This document shows positions 16,446 to 24,995 of a DNA stretch of 35,865 nt, in pieces; the first letter of the stretch is position 1; each line of letters begins with the position of its first letter. Origin of the DNA: an uncultured Saprospiraceae bacterium (GTDB lineage: Bacteria; Bacteroidota; Bacteroidia; Chitinophagales; Saprospiraceae); the NCBI GenBank assembly GCA_937997635.1, contig CALLFA010000025.1, forward strand, positions 1 to 35,865, written 5' to 3'. The position numbers were made by a program, and so were the translations under genes. Under the pieces are notes generated by a model, which was given only the letters and a program-made list of their open reading frames with translations, ran no database searches and had not been told where the DNA came from.

Positions 16446-17627
16446 TTATACTCTTTCTAGGATTTGTGCTAATTCTTCCACTTCTGTTTTGGTATTAAAA
16501 TAATGTGGCGATAAGCGGACCACCCAATCAACACCCTTATAATTAAAATCTATAAGGCCCCACTCTACTGTACTGACACTATAAAAAACAGAAGCATCGG
16601 ATAAGACCTTTTCCATTTGTTTGAGAGATACAGGTGCTTTTCGAATGGTGATTATATTTGACAAATTGCTTCCTCTATCAAAACATTCCACAGCATCAAT
16701 CGAATGTAATCGGCTTCTAAAATATAAAGAAAGCTCTCTATTGTAATTTTCGATTTCCGTAATTCCTATTTCATTAGCATATGTAAATGCTGCTTTCAAT
16801 CCGAGTTTTCCAGCATATGATGCTTCCCATGTTTCAAAGCGTTTTGCTGATTTTGCCAATTGATACTCGTTTTCTTTACTCCAAACAGCACTGCGGCCAT
16901 CAATAAAAAGCGGGCTCATCTTTGTGTTTAATATTCGCTCAGACACATACAAAAACCCAGTACCTCTAGGTCCACGTAAAAATTTTCTTCCTGTACCTGA
17001 TAAAAAATCACACTTCATTCGCTTCACATCCACATCTATCATACCTACGGATTGGCAGGCATCAACTAAATAAATGAGGTCATCAAACTGCGCACATATG
17101 TCTCCAATGGCATAGACATCTTGGACGGTGCCAGTATTGGTAGGTATATGTGTAATCGCCACTAATTTTGGTCTGTATTTCTCGATTAATTCTTGCGCTT
17201 CTTGAATGTTTAAATCTCCAGTTTCTGTCAATCCTACACGATAAATCTCTATACCAAACCGCTTTTGTAAAGACAAATACTGGATTTGGTTAGAACTATA
17301 ATCTAGTAAAGATGTGACAATACAATCGCCTTTCTCAAATGGAATAGAAGAGAGTGCGCGACTAAATGATTCTGTGGCATCATGCGTATAGGCAATTTCA
17401 TGTGGTTGACAATGAAGTAATTTAGCTGCTTCTGTATAGAATCCTCGTAGTCGTTCTTCGCTGTTATCAGACACATAGTAACCACCATATTCTTCTTCCT
17501 CTTTCAAATAGTTGTGAACTACCTGTGAAACACTTATTGGCATTAAAGAAGAGCCCGCATTATTGAAAAATAATTTATTCTGGCAAGCGGGAGTGTGTGA
17601 ACGAATCGTGTTTATGTCAAAAGCCAT
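16446..17627 (-). CDS. Class V PLP-dependent aminotransferase (cysteine desulfurase-like)
   Basis: The 393-residue protein from ATG 17627 shows fold-type I class V features: 'FFNNAGSSLMP' (20-30), 'THDATESFSRAL', H160 in 'AITHIPTNTG', D189 in 'LVDACQSVG' (binds the PLP pyridine nitrogen) and K215 in 'SGTGRKFLRGPRGTGFLY' (Schiff-base lysine). This pattern is shared by CsdA/SufS-like proteins and isopenicillin-N epimerase-like enzymes. The active-site cysteine loop of true desulfurases is not evident, so the substrate is open (amino acid lyase, epimerase or aminotransferase). An upstream TTG at 17648 is in frame but less likely. Gaps on both sides suggest a separate transcript. Confidence 0.88.
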   Translation of the reverse strand: MAFDINTIRSHTPACQNKLFFNNAGSSLMPISVSQVVHNYLKEEEEYGGYYVSDNSEERLRGFYTEAAKLLHCQPHEIAYTHDATESFSRALSSIPFEKGDCIVTSLLDYSSNQIQYLSLQKRFGIEIYRVGLTETGDLNIQEAQELIEKYRPKLVAITHIPTNTGTVQDVYAIGDICAQFDDLIYLVDACQSVGMIDVDVKRMKCDFLSGTGRKFLRGPRGTGFLYVSERILNTKMSPLFIDGRSAVWSKENEYQLAKSAKRFETWEASYAGKLGLKAAFTYANEIGITEIENYNRELSLYFRSRLHSIDAVECFDRGSNLSNIITIRKAPVSLKQMEKVLSDASVFYSVSTVEWGLIDFNYKGVDWVVRLSPHYFNTKTEVEELAQILERV

Positions 17628-17722
17628 GAGCAACTGTTTAAGGATCAAACAAGTATATGTATTAATTCAATTAACTCATGGGTTTCTCTTAATAATATTC
17701 AACATTAGGAAGATGAATATAC

Positions 17723-19324
17723 CTAAGTCCTTGGCTTTTCTAAATTTTCATAAATAAACACTTTAACGTCTGCATGTAATCGCCCACCCGATAAATCTTG
17801 ACAACACATACCTACAAAGGCTCCAGTAAATGCAGGCCTATAACGGTCGCTTCCGTCGCGAACATAATCATCTGATAGAATACTACCGTCCAACGGGTTT
17901 CCAATTTCTATCCATTCATTTGAGCCGTCTTGATAGTAACACTGGATTGTATCGGCGTGCCATTCCGAACGAAGGACAATATCCTTGGAGTCTGACAACC
18001 CAATAGGATTTTCTAAAGACTCACTGATGACATGGTTGTCACAACTGATGATCTGCACCACTCTCTTACCCTTCTCATCAACAGTTATGTGCAAATAATG
18101 CCAATGACAGGTATTGTAATACATCACCAATCCAGCCATCTGTTGATAATGCTTTGGGTGATAATCTAGGATTGCGATAGCTCTAGAATGATGTTCTGTG
18201 ACCCGTCTTGCAATCATAGACTGATTATGAAAACTGCTCAACGATTCTCTACCGTATAATCTTAAATACCCTTTCCGGTCCGTTGTGCTACACCAATCGT
18301 TTGTAATCGGTACTCGCAAAGATTGCAGATCAAGTGATAACTTTTCTGTATTGAAATTATAGATAGACGTTTGTCCTTGATAAATCTCCTCAACGTCATC
18401 AAACCAAACACGCTGTCTTGGTAATTTATATTCCGTTTCTAAATATGGCCAGCCATCTTTCCAAATCATTTTCTCGATTGCTGTTTCTCTGCCTGTGATG
18501 CATTTGCCACCTTCCGTCAAAGGTCTAGCAGTTAAGAAGACCACATACCAGTCACCTGAGGACGATTCGACAATATCTGCATGGCCACACTTTTGAAGTG
18601 GATGTGATGATTGATGACTTGCTGTAATCCATGGATTATCCGGATGGGTTTCATATGGCCCAGTTAAAGACTTGCTGCGCATCATGGTCACTGCATGTCC
18701 ATACTCCGTGCCCCCCTCGGCTAGAATTAAATAGTAGTAGCCATCTTTTTCATAAAGGTGAGGTGCTTCTGATTTGCCTAATGATGTGCCTTCAGTCAAG
18801 TGATACTTTTCTCCGACTACTTCTTTTTTATCTTGATTGTATTCTTGCAACACAATGCCTCCAAACAATTTCTCCTTACGGTGATCAACAATCATCGAAA
18901 CAAACCACTTCTTACCAGATGATTCATGAAACAATGAACCATCAAATCCAGTTGAACTTAAATAAATCGGGTCAGACCAATCTCCTGATATATCTTCTGT
19001 TGTTACCAAATAATTTGGCGCATCTTTCCATGGCCCATCAAAGGATTTGACATTCGAATAGACCAAATAAAATGTACCATTATCATGACTCAAACAGGGT
19101 GCCCATACACCGCAAGAATCAGGGACGCCCATCAGATTTAATTGCTTGACTCTATCTAGTGGTCTGGCAACTAAATTCCAATTGACTAGATCTCGTGAAT
19201 GGTAAATGAGTACACCTGGAAACCATTCGAATGTTGACACTGCGATATAATAATCCTCATCTACACGAATGATGGACGGATCAGGATTAAAACCTCGTAG
19301 AATCGGATTTTCAACATAACCCAT
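17723..19324 (-). CDS. GH43 family beta-xylosidase/arabinofuranosidase, cytoplasmic
   Basis: The 533-residue protein has no signal peptide. The N-terminal five-bladed GH43 propeller (about 1-310) carries the catalytic base D15 ('GFNPDPSI'), the pKa modulator D128 ('STGFDGSLF') and the acid E186 ('GKSEAPHLY'). The C-terminal half (about 320-530) is the beta-sandwich domain typical of XynB-like two-domain xylosidases. It should cleave xylo- or arabinoxylo-oligosaccharides inside the cell. The start is 10 bases downstream of the sugar transporter's stop, so import and hydrolysis are expressed together. Xylosidase is the likeliest activity, but arabinosidase cannot be excluded. Confidence 0.92.
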   Translation of the reverse strand: MGYVENPILRGFNPDPSIIRVDEDYYIAVSTFEWFPGVLIYHSRDLVNWNLVARPLDRVKQLNLMGVPDSCGVWAPCLSHDNGTFYLVYSNVKSFDGPWKDAPNYLVTTEDISGDWSDPIYLSSTGFDGSLFHESSGKKWFVSMIVDHRKEKLFGGIVLQEYNQDKKEVVGEKYHLTEGTSLGKSEAPHLYEKDGYYYLILAEGGTEYGHAVTMMRSKSLTGPYETHPDNPWITASHQSSHPLQKCGHADIVESSSGDWYVVFLTARPLTEGGKCITGRETAIEKMIWKDGWPYLETEYKLPRQRVWFDDVEEIYQGQTSIYNFNTEKLSLDLQSLRVPITNDWCSTTDRKGYLRLYGRESLSSFHNQSMIARRVTEHHSRAIAILDYHPKHYQQMAGLVMYYNTCHWHYLHITVDEKGKRVVQIISCDNHVISESLENPIGLSDSKDIVLRSEWHADTIQCYYQDGSNEWIEIGNPLDGSILSDDYVRDGSDRYRPAFTGAFVGMCCQDLSGGRLHADVKVFIYENLEKPRT

Positions 19325-19334
19325 GATTGTCGCT

Positions 19335-20870
19335 TTATGATTTTACCAATAGTTTTTCCAATTCTTCCAATGATTTACCTTTTGTTTCTGGGACTACCTT
19401 CAAAACAAACAATAGACCTATCACTGCAAAAAGACCATAAAGTGCAAAAGTGAGAGCTGTGCCCAAGTTTGCTAATTCCCATGGAAATAAAAATTGTACT
19501 AGAAAGCTAATTGCAGAATTCACAAAACCCACCACCGATATAGCAATACCTCGAATCCAATTCGGAAATATTTCTGAAAACAACACCCACATGACTGGAC
19601 CAAGTGATATTGCAAATGAGGCTACAAAACCTAAAATTCCTAAGAGAATTAAATATGGATTCATTGTAACTGAGGCTTTAATGATATCAGATTCATATTT
19701 GGATGCGTTAGAAGGTCCCATCTTTGCGATAACTGCTCGCTTGAAATCTACATCATTGTCAAAGGTCTGACCAATTAAAGATCTCAGACTTTCTTTGTCA
19801 GGACCAATAGACAACTCAGACATTGTTTCGTTTGTAATCGAATAAGTCGCTTGGCTAAATCCATATGCCGCAATGAACATACTGATAGCAATACCTGCTG
19901 TACCAAAAATGAGTAACGGCCTGCGACCCAATTTGTCAATGAGTGCCATCGCTATAATGGTGAAAATGACATTGATGATTCCGACCCAAACAGCTTGTGT
20001 GAAGGAAGCGTCGCTGCCAATGCCTGATTGTTCAAAGATTGTATTCGCATAAAAAAATGCAATATTTATTCCAGTGATTTGCTGTAAAATGCCAACGACA
20101 AGACCAATAATTAATACTAATCTCAACGCTGGTTTAAACAACTCTGGCCATCTGGCTCCTGTGTTATTCGCTGATTGTGCAATATTGGTTTTGATTGCTG
20201 AAATCTCTTCGGATACATTTAGCGAACCACGTATTTTTTGAATCACACCTGTCGCTTCATCCAATCTATTTTTAGACATCAACCATCGTGGACTTTCAGG
20301 TATGATAAACAAAAAGAAGAAAAACAGAATGGCTGGCACAAACTCTAGTCCAAGCATATAACGCCACATATCAGGATCATGACTGTATGCTTGATTGATG
20401 AAATAATTAGCAAAGTATGAAGCAGAAAAGCCCAAAACGATATTCAGCTGATTGATAGATACCAATCGACCTCTTTTCTCTGCTGGTGCTATTTCAGCAA
20501 TATACATTGGCGCAATGATCAAGGCTGCACCAAAGGCAAGCCCTCCAAGCATTCTGGCAAATATCAATACACCAACACTAGGAGCTAAAGCAGATAAAAT
20601 TGCCGATAAGGCGTAACCAAATGCTATAAATAGAAGCACCTTTTTTCTACCAAACAAATCACTAATGGGTCCAATAAACAACATGGCTGCCGTTGCAGAA
20701 AGTGTAGGTGAAGAAACCACAAACCCTTCTTGAAAAGGCGACATGGGAAACATTGCCTTTATAGAGCCCATTGCTCCTGATATAACAGAAGCATCAAATC
20801 CGAATAAAAATCCTCCCAAAGAAACGATTAATGCTATAAACGTTGTGTAACCACTTTTTGAATTAGCCAT
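19335..20870 (-). CDS. MFS sugar transporter (XylE/sugar-porter family)
   Basis: The 511-residue protein with 12 membrane helices has the sugar-porter signatures: 'GFLFGFDASVISGA' in helix 1, 'DLFGRKKVLL' in loop 2-3, 'PESPRWLM', 'LQQITGINIAFFYANTIF' in helix 7, 'DKLGRRPLL' in loop 8-9 and the C-terminal 'PETKGKSLEELEKLL'. It should import a pentose or oligosaccharide with H+. Between helices 9 and 10 there is an unusually long polar loop of about 60 residues (coded roughly by 19690-19850) absent from XylE. It is the first gene of a two-gene operon with the GH43 enzyme. Confidence 0.92.
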   Translation of the reverse strand: MANSKSGYTTFIALIVSLGGFLFGFDASVISGAMGSIKAMFPMSPFQEGFVVSSPTLSATAAMLFIGPISDLFGRKKVLLFIAFGYALSAILSALAPSVGVLIFARMLGGLAFGAALIIAPMYIAEIAPAEKRGRLVSINQLNIVLGFSASYFANYFINQAYSHDPDMWRYMLGLEFVPAILFFFFLFIIPESPRWLMSKNRLDEATGVIQKIRGSLNVSEEISAIKTNIAQSANNTGARWPELFKPALRLVLIIGLVVGILQQITGINIAFFYANTIFEQSGIGSDASFTQAVWVGIINVIFTIIAMALIDKLGRRPLLIFGTAGIAISMFIAAYGFSQATYSITNETMSELSIGPDKESLRSLIGQTFDNDVDFKRAVIAKMGPSNASKYESDIIKASVTMNPYLILLGILGFVASFAISLGPVMWVLFSEIFPNWIRGIAISVVGFVNSAISFLVQFLFPWELANLGTALTFALYGLFAVIGLLFVLKVVPETKGKSLEELEKLLVKS

Positions 20871-20964
20871 ATAGTGTTTTATTTATCAAAGTCACAAAAA
20901 GCATTTGGTTGGGTTAGGAACTGCACATGATTTGCATCCTTCAATAATAGGCAAATTATTACAT

Positions 20965-20991
20965 TTGACAATAACTAGACTTTTATCTCTT
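20965..20991 (+). promoter_or_regulatory. Possible promoter for the glycerophosphodiesterase gene
   Basis: TTG at 20965-20967 is followed after 16 bases by TATCTCTT at 20984-20991 (six of eight positions fit TAnnTTTG loosely), about 22 bases before ATG 21014. Weak match. Confidence 0.22.
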
Positions 20992-21013
20992 TAATAGTAT
21001 ATATCCTATTCAA

Positions 21014-21847
21014 ATGATGCTTAGATTATGTTGTCTTTTTGTAACTATTATTTTCTTCTCCTCTTGTTTCAAGAGCGATCAAATAGGTGTATCAATTCGG
21101 GATTGTATGATTAGCGCTCATCGAGGTGGACCACTTGAAGGATATCCGGAGAATGCATTAGAAACCATTCAAAACATTCATCATGAAATTCCGCATGTCA
21201 TGGTAGAGATTGATATTCGAATGACAAAAGACAGTATATTGGTATTGCTTCATGATGAAACGTTGAACAGGACCACAACTGGTGATGGCGTATTGAAGGA
21301 TAAAACTTATGATGATATTTCAACTCTTCTTTTATTGGATCACAATGGAGATACCACATCATTTAACATCCCTACATTTGTGCAAGTGTTGGATTGGCTA
21401 GGCCTTGAGGAAAATGTATTCTTGTCTCTTGATGTAAAAGGCAAAGAATTGTTTGAGCCGGTTATACATCATGTGGCTGAGAAGGGACTACTTGACAGGG
21501 TTGAGGTGATTTGTTACACCTTAGATGCAGCCACTCACGTTTATAGAATCAACAACAAGGTCAATATTTCTTCGACTGTGCGAAATCCATTTGAATATGA
21601 CATGTTATTGTCTAGTGAGATTCCTTCAAGCCAAATTTCTGCTTTCACTGGTTTGAGTTTGTCTCGGGAGAGCTTTTATGATTCATTACGTCAAGTGGGA
21701 ATGATCGTGACCTTAGGAAGTTTAGGTAATCTGGACAAACAGGCAGAATCAAAAGGAGATATACTGTATAAACAGTGGTCCAAATTGGGTGTGGATCGCT
21801 TTGCAACAGATAGGCCCATTGGAGTGTCAAAGTCTCTGAGTCATTGA
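21014..21847 (+). CDS. Glycerophosphodiester phosphodiesterase lipoprotein
   Basis: The 277-residue protein has a lipoprotein signal with the lipobox at C18 ('FFSSC'). The GDPD TIM barrel shows 'SAHRGGPLEGYPENALET' (H36, R37), 'VEIDIRMTKDS' (E65, D67) and 'LLHDETLNRTT' (H80, D81), which are the general acid/base and metal ligands. The enzyme hydrolyses glycerophosphodiesters to sn-glycerol-3-phosphate and an alcohol, here at the periplasmic or outer face. The C-terminal strand 'LGVDRFATDRP' is also as in the family. The stop codon lies inside a TTGA that may be the target-site copy of the small element beginning at 21848. Confidence 0.92.
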   Translation: MMLRLCCLFVTIIFFSSCFKSDQIGVSIRDCMISAHRGGPLEGYPENALETIQNIHHEIPHVMVEIDIRMTKDSILVLLHDETLNRTTTGDGVLKDKTYDDISTLLLLDHNGDTTSFNIPTFVQVLDWLGLEENVFLSLDVKGKELFEPVIHHVAEKGLLDRVEVICYTLDAATHVYRINNKVNISSTVRNPFEYDMLLSSEIPSSQISAFTGLSLSRESFYDSLRQVGMIVTLGSLGNLDKQAESKGDILYKQWSKLGVDRFATDRPIGVSKSLSH

Positions 21848-21960
21848 ATATATACCCAAGGGATTTGAGTATGAGCTACTAAATATGAGACCATTTTTTC
21901 AAGATCAAGACGTAAAACATAGGAATAGTGGTGCTATTACGAGGCTTTGGGTATAATATT
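21847..21960. mobile_element. MITE-like element with terminal inverted repeats
   Basis: AATATATACCCAAGG (21847-21861) is repeated inverted as CTTTGGGTATAATATT (21945-21960). The two arms match over about 13 bases with one bulge, around a core of roughly 85 bases. A TTGA flanks both ends (21844-21847 and 21959-21962), which could be a 4-base target duplication. The core encodes no transposase. I infer a non-autonomous element; an RNA hairpin is the alternative. Confidence 0.4.
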
Positions 21961-22004
21961 GAGCTTTGAAATCGTTATATTTAAAACAAATAAAAGCAAG
22001 CAGC

Positions 22005-22382
22005 ATGAAATGTATCTATCTAAGTCTACTGGTCTTATGTTCAGGTATTAGCTTTTCTCAGATTAACACTTTTGAAGATTTCCCCTTTATTAACGAAGCC
22101 TCTCCACCTCAAATAACGATAGATCGTCTTCAGAATTTGAATGACTTAGATCTACCTGTTTTCAAAAATAAACCATCAACAATCAATGAAAACATTCAAG
22201 AAGATGGTATCGTTTTTAATGATCATAAATACTACATGTTGATCAAAAAAAATGGTGAAGAGAAAACTGCAGTCATGCCTCAAGCGTATGTTGATCCTGC
22301 ACTCAGATTTCAAATGCCAAATCCTTTAGTTGAAGAACTTGTTGTCAGACCTAAACCACTTGTTATCGATCCTGTACAATGA
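22005..22382 (+). CDS. Secreted protein of unknown function, 125 aa
   Basis: ATG 22005 begins a clear signal peptide (residues 1-19, ending 'GISFSQ'); an upstream non-ATG start at 21966 is unlikely. The mature part is short, acidic and proline-rich, with 'TFEDFPFINEASPPQ', 'HKYYMLIKKNGEE' and a C-terminal 'LVVRPKPLVIDPVQ'. I do not recognise the family. It may be a small periplasmic or surface protein. Its stop overlaps the start of the DinB gene (ATGA), so the two are translationally coupled. Confidence 0.65.
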   Translation: MKCIYLSLLVLCSGISFSQINTFEDFPFINEASPPQITIDRLQNLNDLDLPVFKNKPSTINENIQEDGIVFNDHKYYMLIKKNGEEKTAVMPQAYVDPALRFQMPNPLVEELVVRPKPLVIDPVQ

Positions 22383-22900
22383 ACAAATCAAACATCATTC
22401 GAAATTTCATTATTCTAGATGTCAAACGCAGATTATTTATCGAAGGGATTGTCAGAATTAAGAAATGTTTGGACCAATTGACTGAAGAACAAGTCTGGTA
22501 CAAACACAATGCTAATGTCAATAGTGTTGGAAATTTGATTCTACACCTATGTGGAAATGTGACTCAATATGTGTTGCATGGGATCGATGGGCAGCCAGAC
22601 ATCAGACAACGAGCAAATGAGTTTTCAGAAAAAGGGCCTATATCTCATGAGGTACTGATCAAAAAATTGGATGAATTAGAAAAGAAGGTTGATGAAGCTT
22701 TAGATCGAATTACAGCAGATCATTTGACAGAAGAACGTCAAGTACAAGGCTTTGATGAAAATGTCACCAGCATACTTGTACACGTGACTGAACACTTCTC
22801 ATACCATGTCGGCCAAATCACCTACTACACGAAATATATCCTTGATGTTGATACTGGTTATTATGCAGGATTGGATTTGGATGTGACTGGGCAGTCGTAA
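22379..22900 (+). CDS. DinB/DUF1572 family protein
   Basis: The 173-residue four-helix-bundle protein has the DinB-like metal triad: H56 in 'LILHLCGNV' and H139/H143 in 'VTEHFSYHVGQITYY'. 'DQLTEEQVWYKHNANVNSVG' near residues 32-51 is typical of DUF1572. Such proteins include thiol-dependent metalloenzymes (mycothiol- or bacillithiol-S-transferase-like), but the role of this clade is unknown. It overlaps the previous gene by 4 bases and is followed by a weak hairpin. Confidence 0.88.
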   Translation: MNKSNIIRNFIILDVKRRLFIEGIVRIKKCLDQLTEEQVWYKHNANVNSVGNLILHLCGNVTQYVLHGIDGQPDIRQRANEFSEKGPISHEVLIKKLDELEKKVDEALDRITADHLTEERQVQGFDENVTSILVHVTEHFSYHVGQITYYTKYILDVDTGYYAGLDLDVTGQS

Positions 22901-22929
22901 AAACAATTCATGTCTTTAATTATTGCACT

Positions 22930-22957
22930 TCCAGTGAAGATAACTGGATGAGTTTTT
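22930..22957 (+). terminator. Weak hairpin after the DinB gene
   Basis: TCCAGT (22930-22935) pairs with ACTGGA (22943-22948) around a 7-base loop, followed by TGAGTTTTT. The stem is short, so termination would be partial at best. Confidence 0.3.
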
Positions 22958-22984
22958 GATATACATACATATAATCATTTCGAC

Positions 22985-23932
22985 ATGAACGTAACAGTAA
23001 GCCTTGTTCAAGAAAGCCCTGTTTTCTTTGATAAAGAACAAACGCTGGTGAAAGTAGAATCTCTTGCAAGAGAATGTGCAAAACAAGGCGCACAACTTAT
23101 TGTCTTTCCAGAATCATTTGTGCCTGGATACCCGCGGGGATTTAGCTTTGGGGCAACGGTTGGTAAGCGTACAGATGAAGGTCGACAATTGTATGAATTG
23201 TACTATGAGAACAGCATCAATTTAGAGACTGACGATCGTCAACGGTTGGAAAAATTGGCAAAGGACACAGGTGCATATTTAATTGTTGGTGCTACAGAAA
23301 AGGTCAACCATAACGGTAGCCTCTACTGTTCGATGATCTATGTTTCACCAACCAAAGGCTTACTTGGTGTTCACCGAAAGATCAAACCAACCGGTACAGA
23401 AAGAATCTTCTGGGCAGAGGCTGGGGGAGAATCATTGATTACAGTGGATGCAACAATTGGGAAGCTCGGGGGACTGATTTGCTGGGAAAATTACATGCCA
23501 TTAGCAAGGATGTCCATGTATCAGCAAGGTGTGCAAATCTATATTGCTCCGACTGCGGATTCCAGAGATGTATGGATTCCCACCATGCAACATATAGCTC
23601 TTGAAGGTCGATGTTTTGTATTGGGTTGCAACCAATATTTTACCAAATCCATGTATCCAACAGAATTTCAACAGTTGGTTGAATCTGAAGATGAAGACTT
23701 TTGTAAAGGAGGCAGTGTTGTGGTTTCGCCTCTAGGTAAAATACTGGCTGGACCTTTATATGACACAACTGGGATTTTAACCACAGAGATTGATCTTGGA
23801 GAAATTACGAGAAGCAAACTAGATTTTGATGTGAATGGCCATTATAATAGAGCTGATATTTTTGAATTCACTGTCAACAATCAGCCAGATATAATCGAGG
23901 ATTCTGGTGATGAAAAGGTAAATTTCCCGTAA
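22985..23932 (+). CDS. Nitrilase (carbon-nitrogen hydrolase)
   Basis: The 315-residue protein has the catalytic triad of the nitrilase branch: E43 ('VFPESFVPGYPRG'), K132 ('HRKIKPTGTER', with E139 as the second glutamate) and C166 ('GGLICWENYMP'). The 'PGYPRG' and 'CWENYMP' contexts place it with true nitrilases (aliphatic or aryl) rather than omega-amidases. It converts a nitrile to the carboxylate plus ammonia. The substrate is unknown, and no aldoxime dehydratase lies nearby. It has no export signal and is cytoplasmic. It seems to be transcribed alone, followed by the thioredoxin pair after 95 bases. Confidence 0.93.
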   Translation: MNVTVSLVQESPVFFDKEQTLVKVESLARECAKQGAQLIVFPESFVPGYPRGFSFGATVGKRTDEGRQLYELYYENSINLETDDRQRLEKLAKDTGAYLIVGATEKVNHNGSLYCSMIYVSPTKGLLGVHRKIKPTGTERIFWAEAGGESLITVDATIGKLGGLICWENYMPLARMSMYQQGVQIYIAPTADSRDVWIPTMQHIALEGRCFVLGCNQYFTKSMYPTEFQQLVESEDEDFCKGGSVVVSPLGKILAGPLYDTTGILTTEIDLGEITRSKLDFDVNGHYNRADIFEFTVNNQPDIIEDSGDEKVNFP

Positions 23933-23989
23933 GGAAACATAGACAACTTATCAGGAAGTATTGACCAAGTAAACACTGACATTAAAAGT

Positions 23990-23997
23990 CATATTTG
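23990..23997 (+). promoter_or_regulatory. Possible -7 box (CATATTTG)
   Basis: CATATTTG has one mismatch to TAnnTTTG and lies 30 bases before the thioredoxin ATG at 24028. The surrounding ATATTTGCAT is identical to the one before the FAH-family gene (13250-13259). A TTG at 23961 is too far for a normal -33 element. Confidence 0.3.
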
Positions 23998-24027
23998 CAT
24001 TATTAAATCACGTAAAACGACAGATAA

Positions 24028-24345
24028 ATGAAATCGCTTAAATCAAATAAACAATTCAACGCCTTAGCTAAATCAGACAAACCATTCGTTCTTGACTTTT
24101 ATGCAGACTGGTGTGGTCCATGTCAGACATTATTGCCTACAGTAAAAAAACTTGCTGCAGAATATAAAGACAGTGTTGAAATTCTGAAAGTCAACATCGA
24201 TGAGCAAAGAGAATTAGCCAGCCACTTTCAAGTCAGAAGTATTCCTACCATTTTCTTTATGAAGAATAATGAAATCTTGGATAAAATCAATGGCTTAACT
24301 ACAGAGCATACATTGAAGAAAAAAATTGAAAAATTACTAAAATAG
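24028..24345 (+). CDS. Thioredoxin
   Basis: The 105-residue protein is a plain cytoplasmic thioredoxin: 'FVLDFYADWCGPCQTLLP' with C29 and C32, a buried Asp (D23), the cis-proline loop 'SIPTIFF' and 'GLTTEHTLKKKIEKLL' at the end. It reduces protein disulfides at the expense of thioredoxin reductase. No thioredoxin reductase gene is in the window; the disulfide oxidoreductase at 25126-26517 is not of that type. The next gene, a second thioredoxin-fold protein, starts 45 bases downstream. Confidence 0.95.
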   Translation: MKSLKSNKQFNALAKSDKPFVLDFYADWCGPCQTLLPTVKKLAAEYKDSVEILKVNIDEQRELASHFQVRSIPTIFFMKNNEILDKINGLTTEHTLKKKIEKLLK

Positions 24346-24390
24346 TACATCCCCAATCACTTAATACAGCCTAAAACAAAAGTGAATACA

Positions 24391-24984
24391 ATGGAATTAG
24401 CAGAATACAAAGCGCAATTCGATGACATTTTGGAAGGTAGAAATACCGAAGCTCCATACGATTCTGAGCAATATAGAAACTATGTAAAGATGAATCAAGC
24501 GCGTATGAAGCGGTGGGATAGAAAAGGAAAATTGCTACCTGAACTAGAAAAGACAGTTGCCAATATTGATGAAAAAATGTCCTGGCTCTTGATAACAGAA
24601 CCTTGGTGTGGAGATGCTGCTCACAGTAATCCGTTTATCACAAAACTCGCGTCCTTAAATCATAATATTTCATTGGAAATCCAGAATAGAGATGCGCCTG
24701 ATAGTGAAATTGACAATTATTTAACCAATGGTGGAAAATCAATTCCGATGTTGGTTGTTCGAGACTCTGAGGGAAATGATATATTTAATTGGGGCCCAAG
24801 ACCATCCGACGCCCAAGAGATGTATTTGGAACTGAGAAAAAATAATTCGCCAGACATCATGAATGACATGCAAGGGTGGTATAACAAAAATAAGGGTGCT
24901 CATCTGCAGCAAGAACTGTTGGATTTGTTTAAAGAAAAGTATACAAGAAAAAGCCTTGAAAAAAAAGTGGCTATTGGTAACTAG
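24391..24984 (+). CDS. Thioredoxin-fold protein with single-Cys WCGDA motif
   Basis: The 197-residue protein from ATG 24391 (a GTG at 24382 is also in frame) belongs to the Thioredoxin_9-like group. The helical N-terminus (about 1-60) precedes the strand 'WLLITEPWCGDAAHSNPF', where C73 is alone and the second Cys of CxxC is replaced by Ala. The cis-proline loop 'GKSIPMLVV' is present. With one cysteine it cannot act as a two-cysteine disulfide reductase but could work as a monothiol enzyme or use a bacillithiol-like partner. Its stop TAG lies within a CTAGCTG doublet of the adjacent repeat region. Confidence 0.85.
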   Translation: MELAEYKAQFDDILEGRNTEAPYDSEQYRNYVKMNQARMKRWDRKGKLLPELEKTVANIDEKMSWLLITEPWCGDAAHSNPFITKLASLNHNISLEIQNRDAPDSEIDNYLTNGGKSIPMLVVRDSEGNDIFNWGPRPSDAQEMYLELRKNNSPDIMNDMQGWYNKNKGAHLQQELLDLFKEKYTRKSLEKKVAIGN

Positions 24985-24994
24985 CTGCTAGCTG
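24981..24994. repeat. Heptanucleotide doublet (CTAGCTG x2)
   Basis: CTAGCTG is repeated twice without a gap and spans the stop codon TAG (24982-24984) of the thioredoxin-fold gene. It shares the seven-base period of the islands at 25094-25121 and 26573-26600. Confidence 0.55.
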
Positions 24995-24995
24995 T

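Noticed and set aside
18631..19050. 139-codon open frame opposite the GH43 gene
   Set aside because: It is antisense to a fully conserved GH43 catalytic domain, has no start context, and its translation has no domain pattern.
21861..21944. Protein coded by the core of the inverted-repeat element
   Set aside because: The minus-strand frame is about 30 codons with no start context or recognisable domain.
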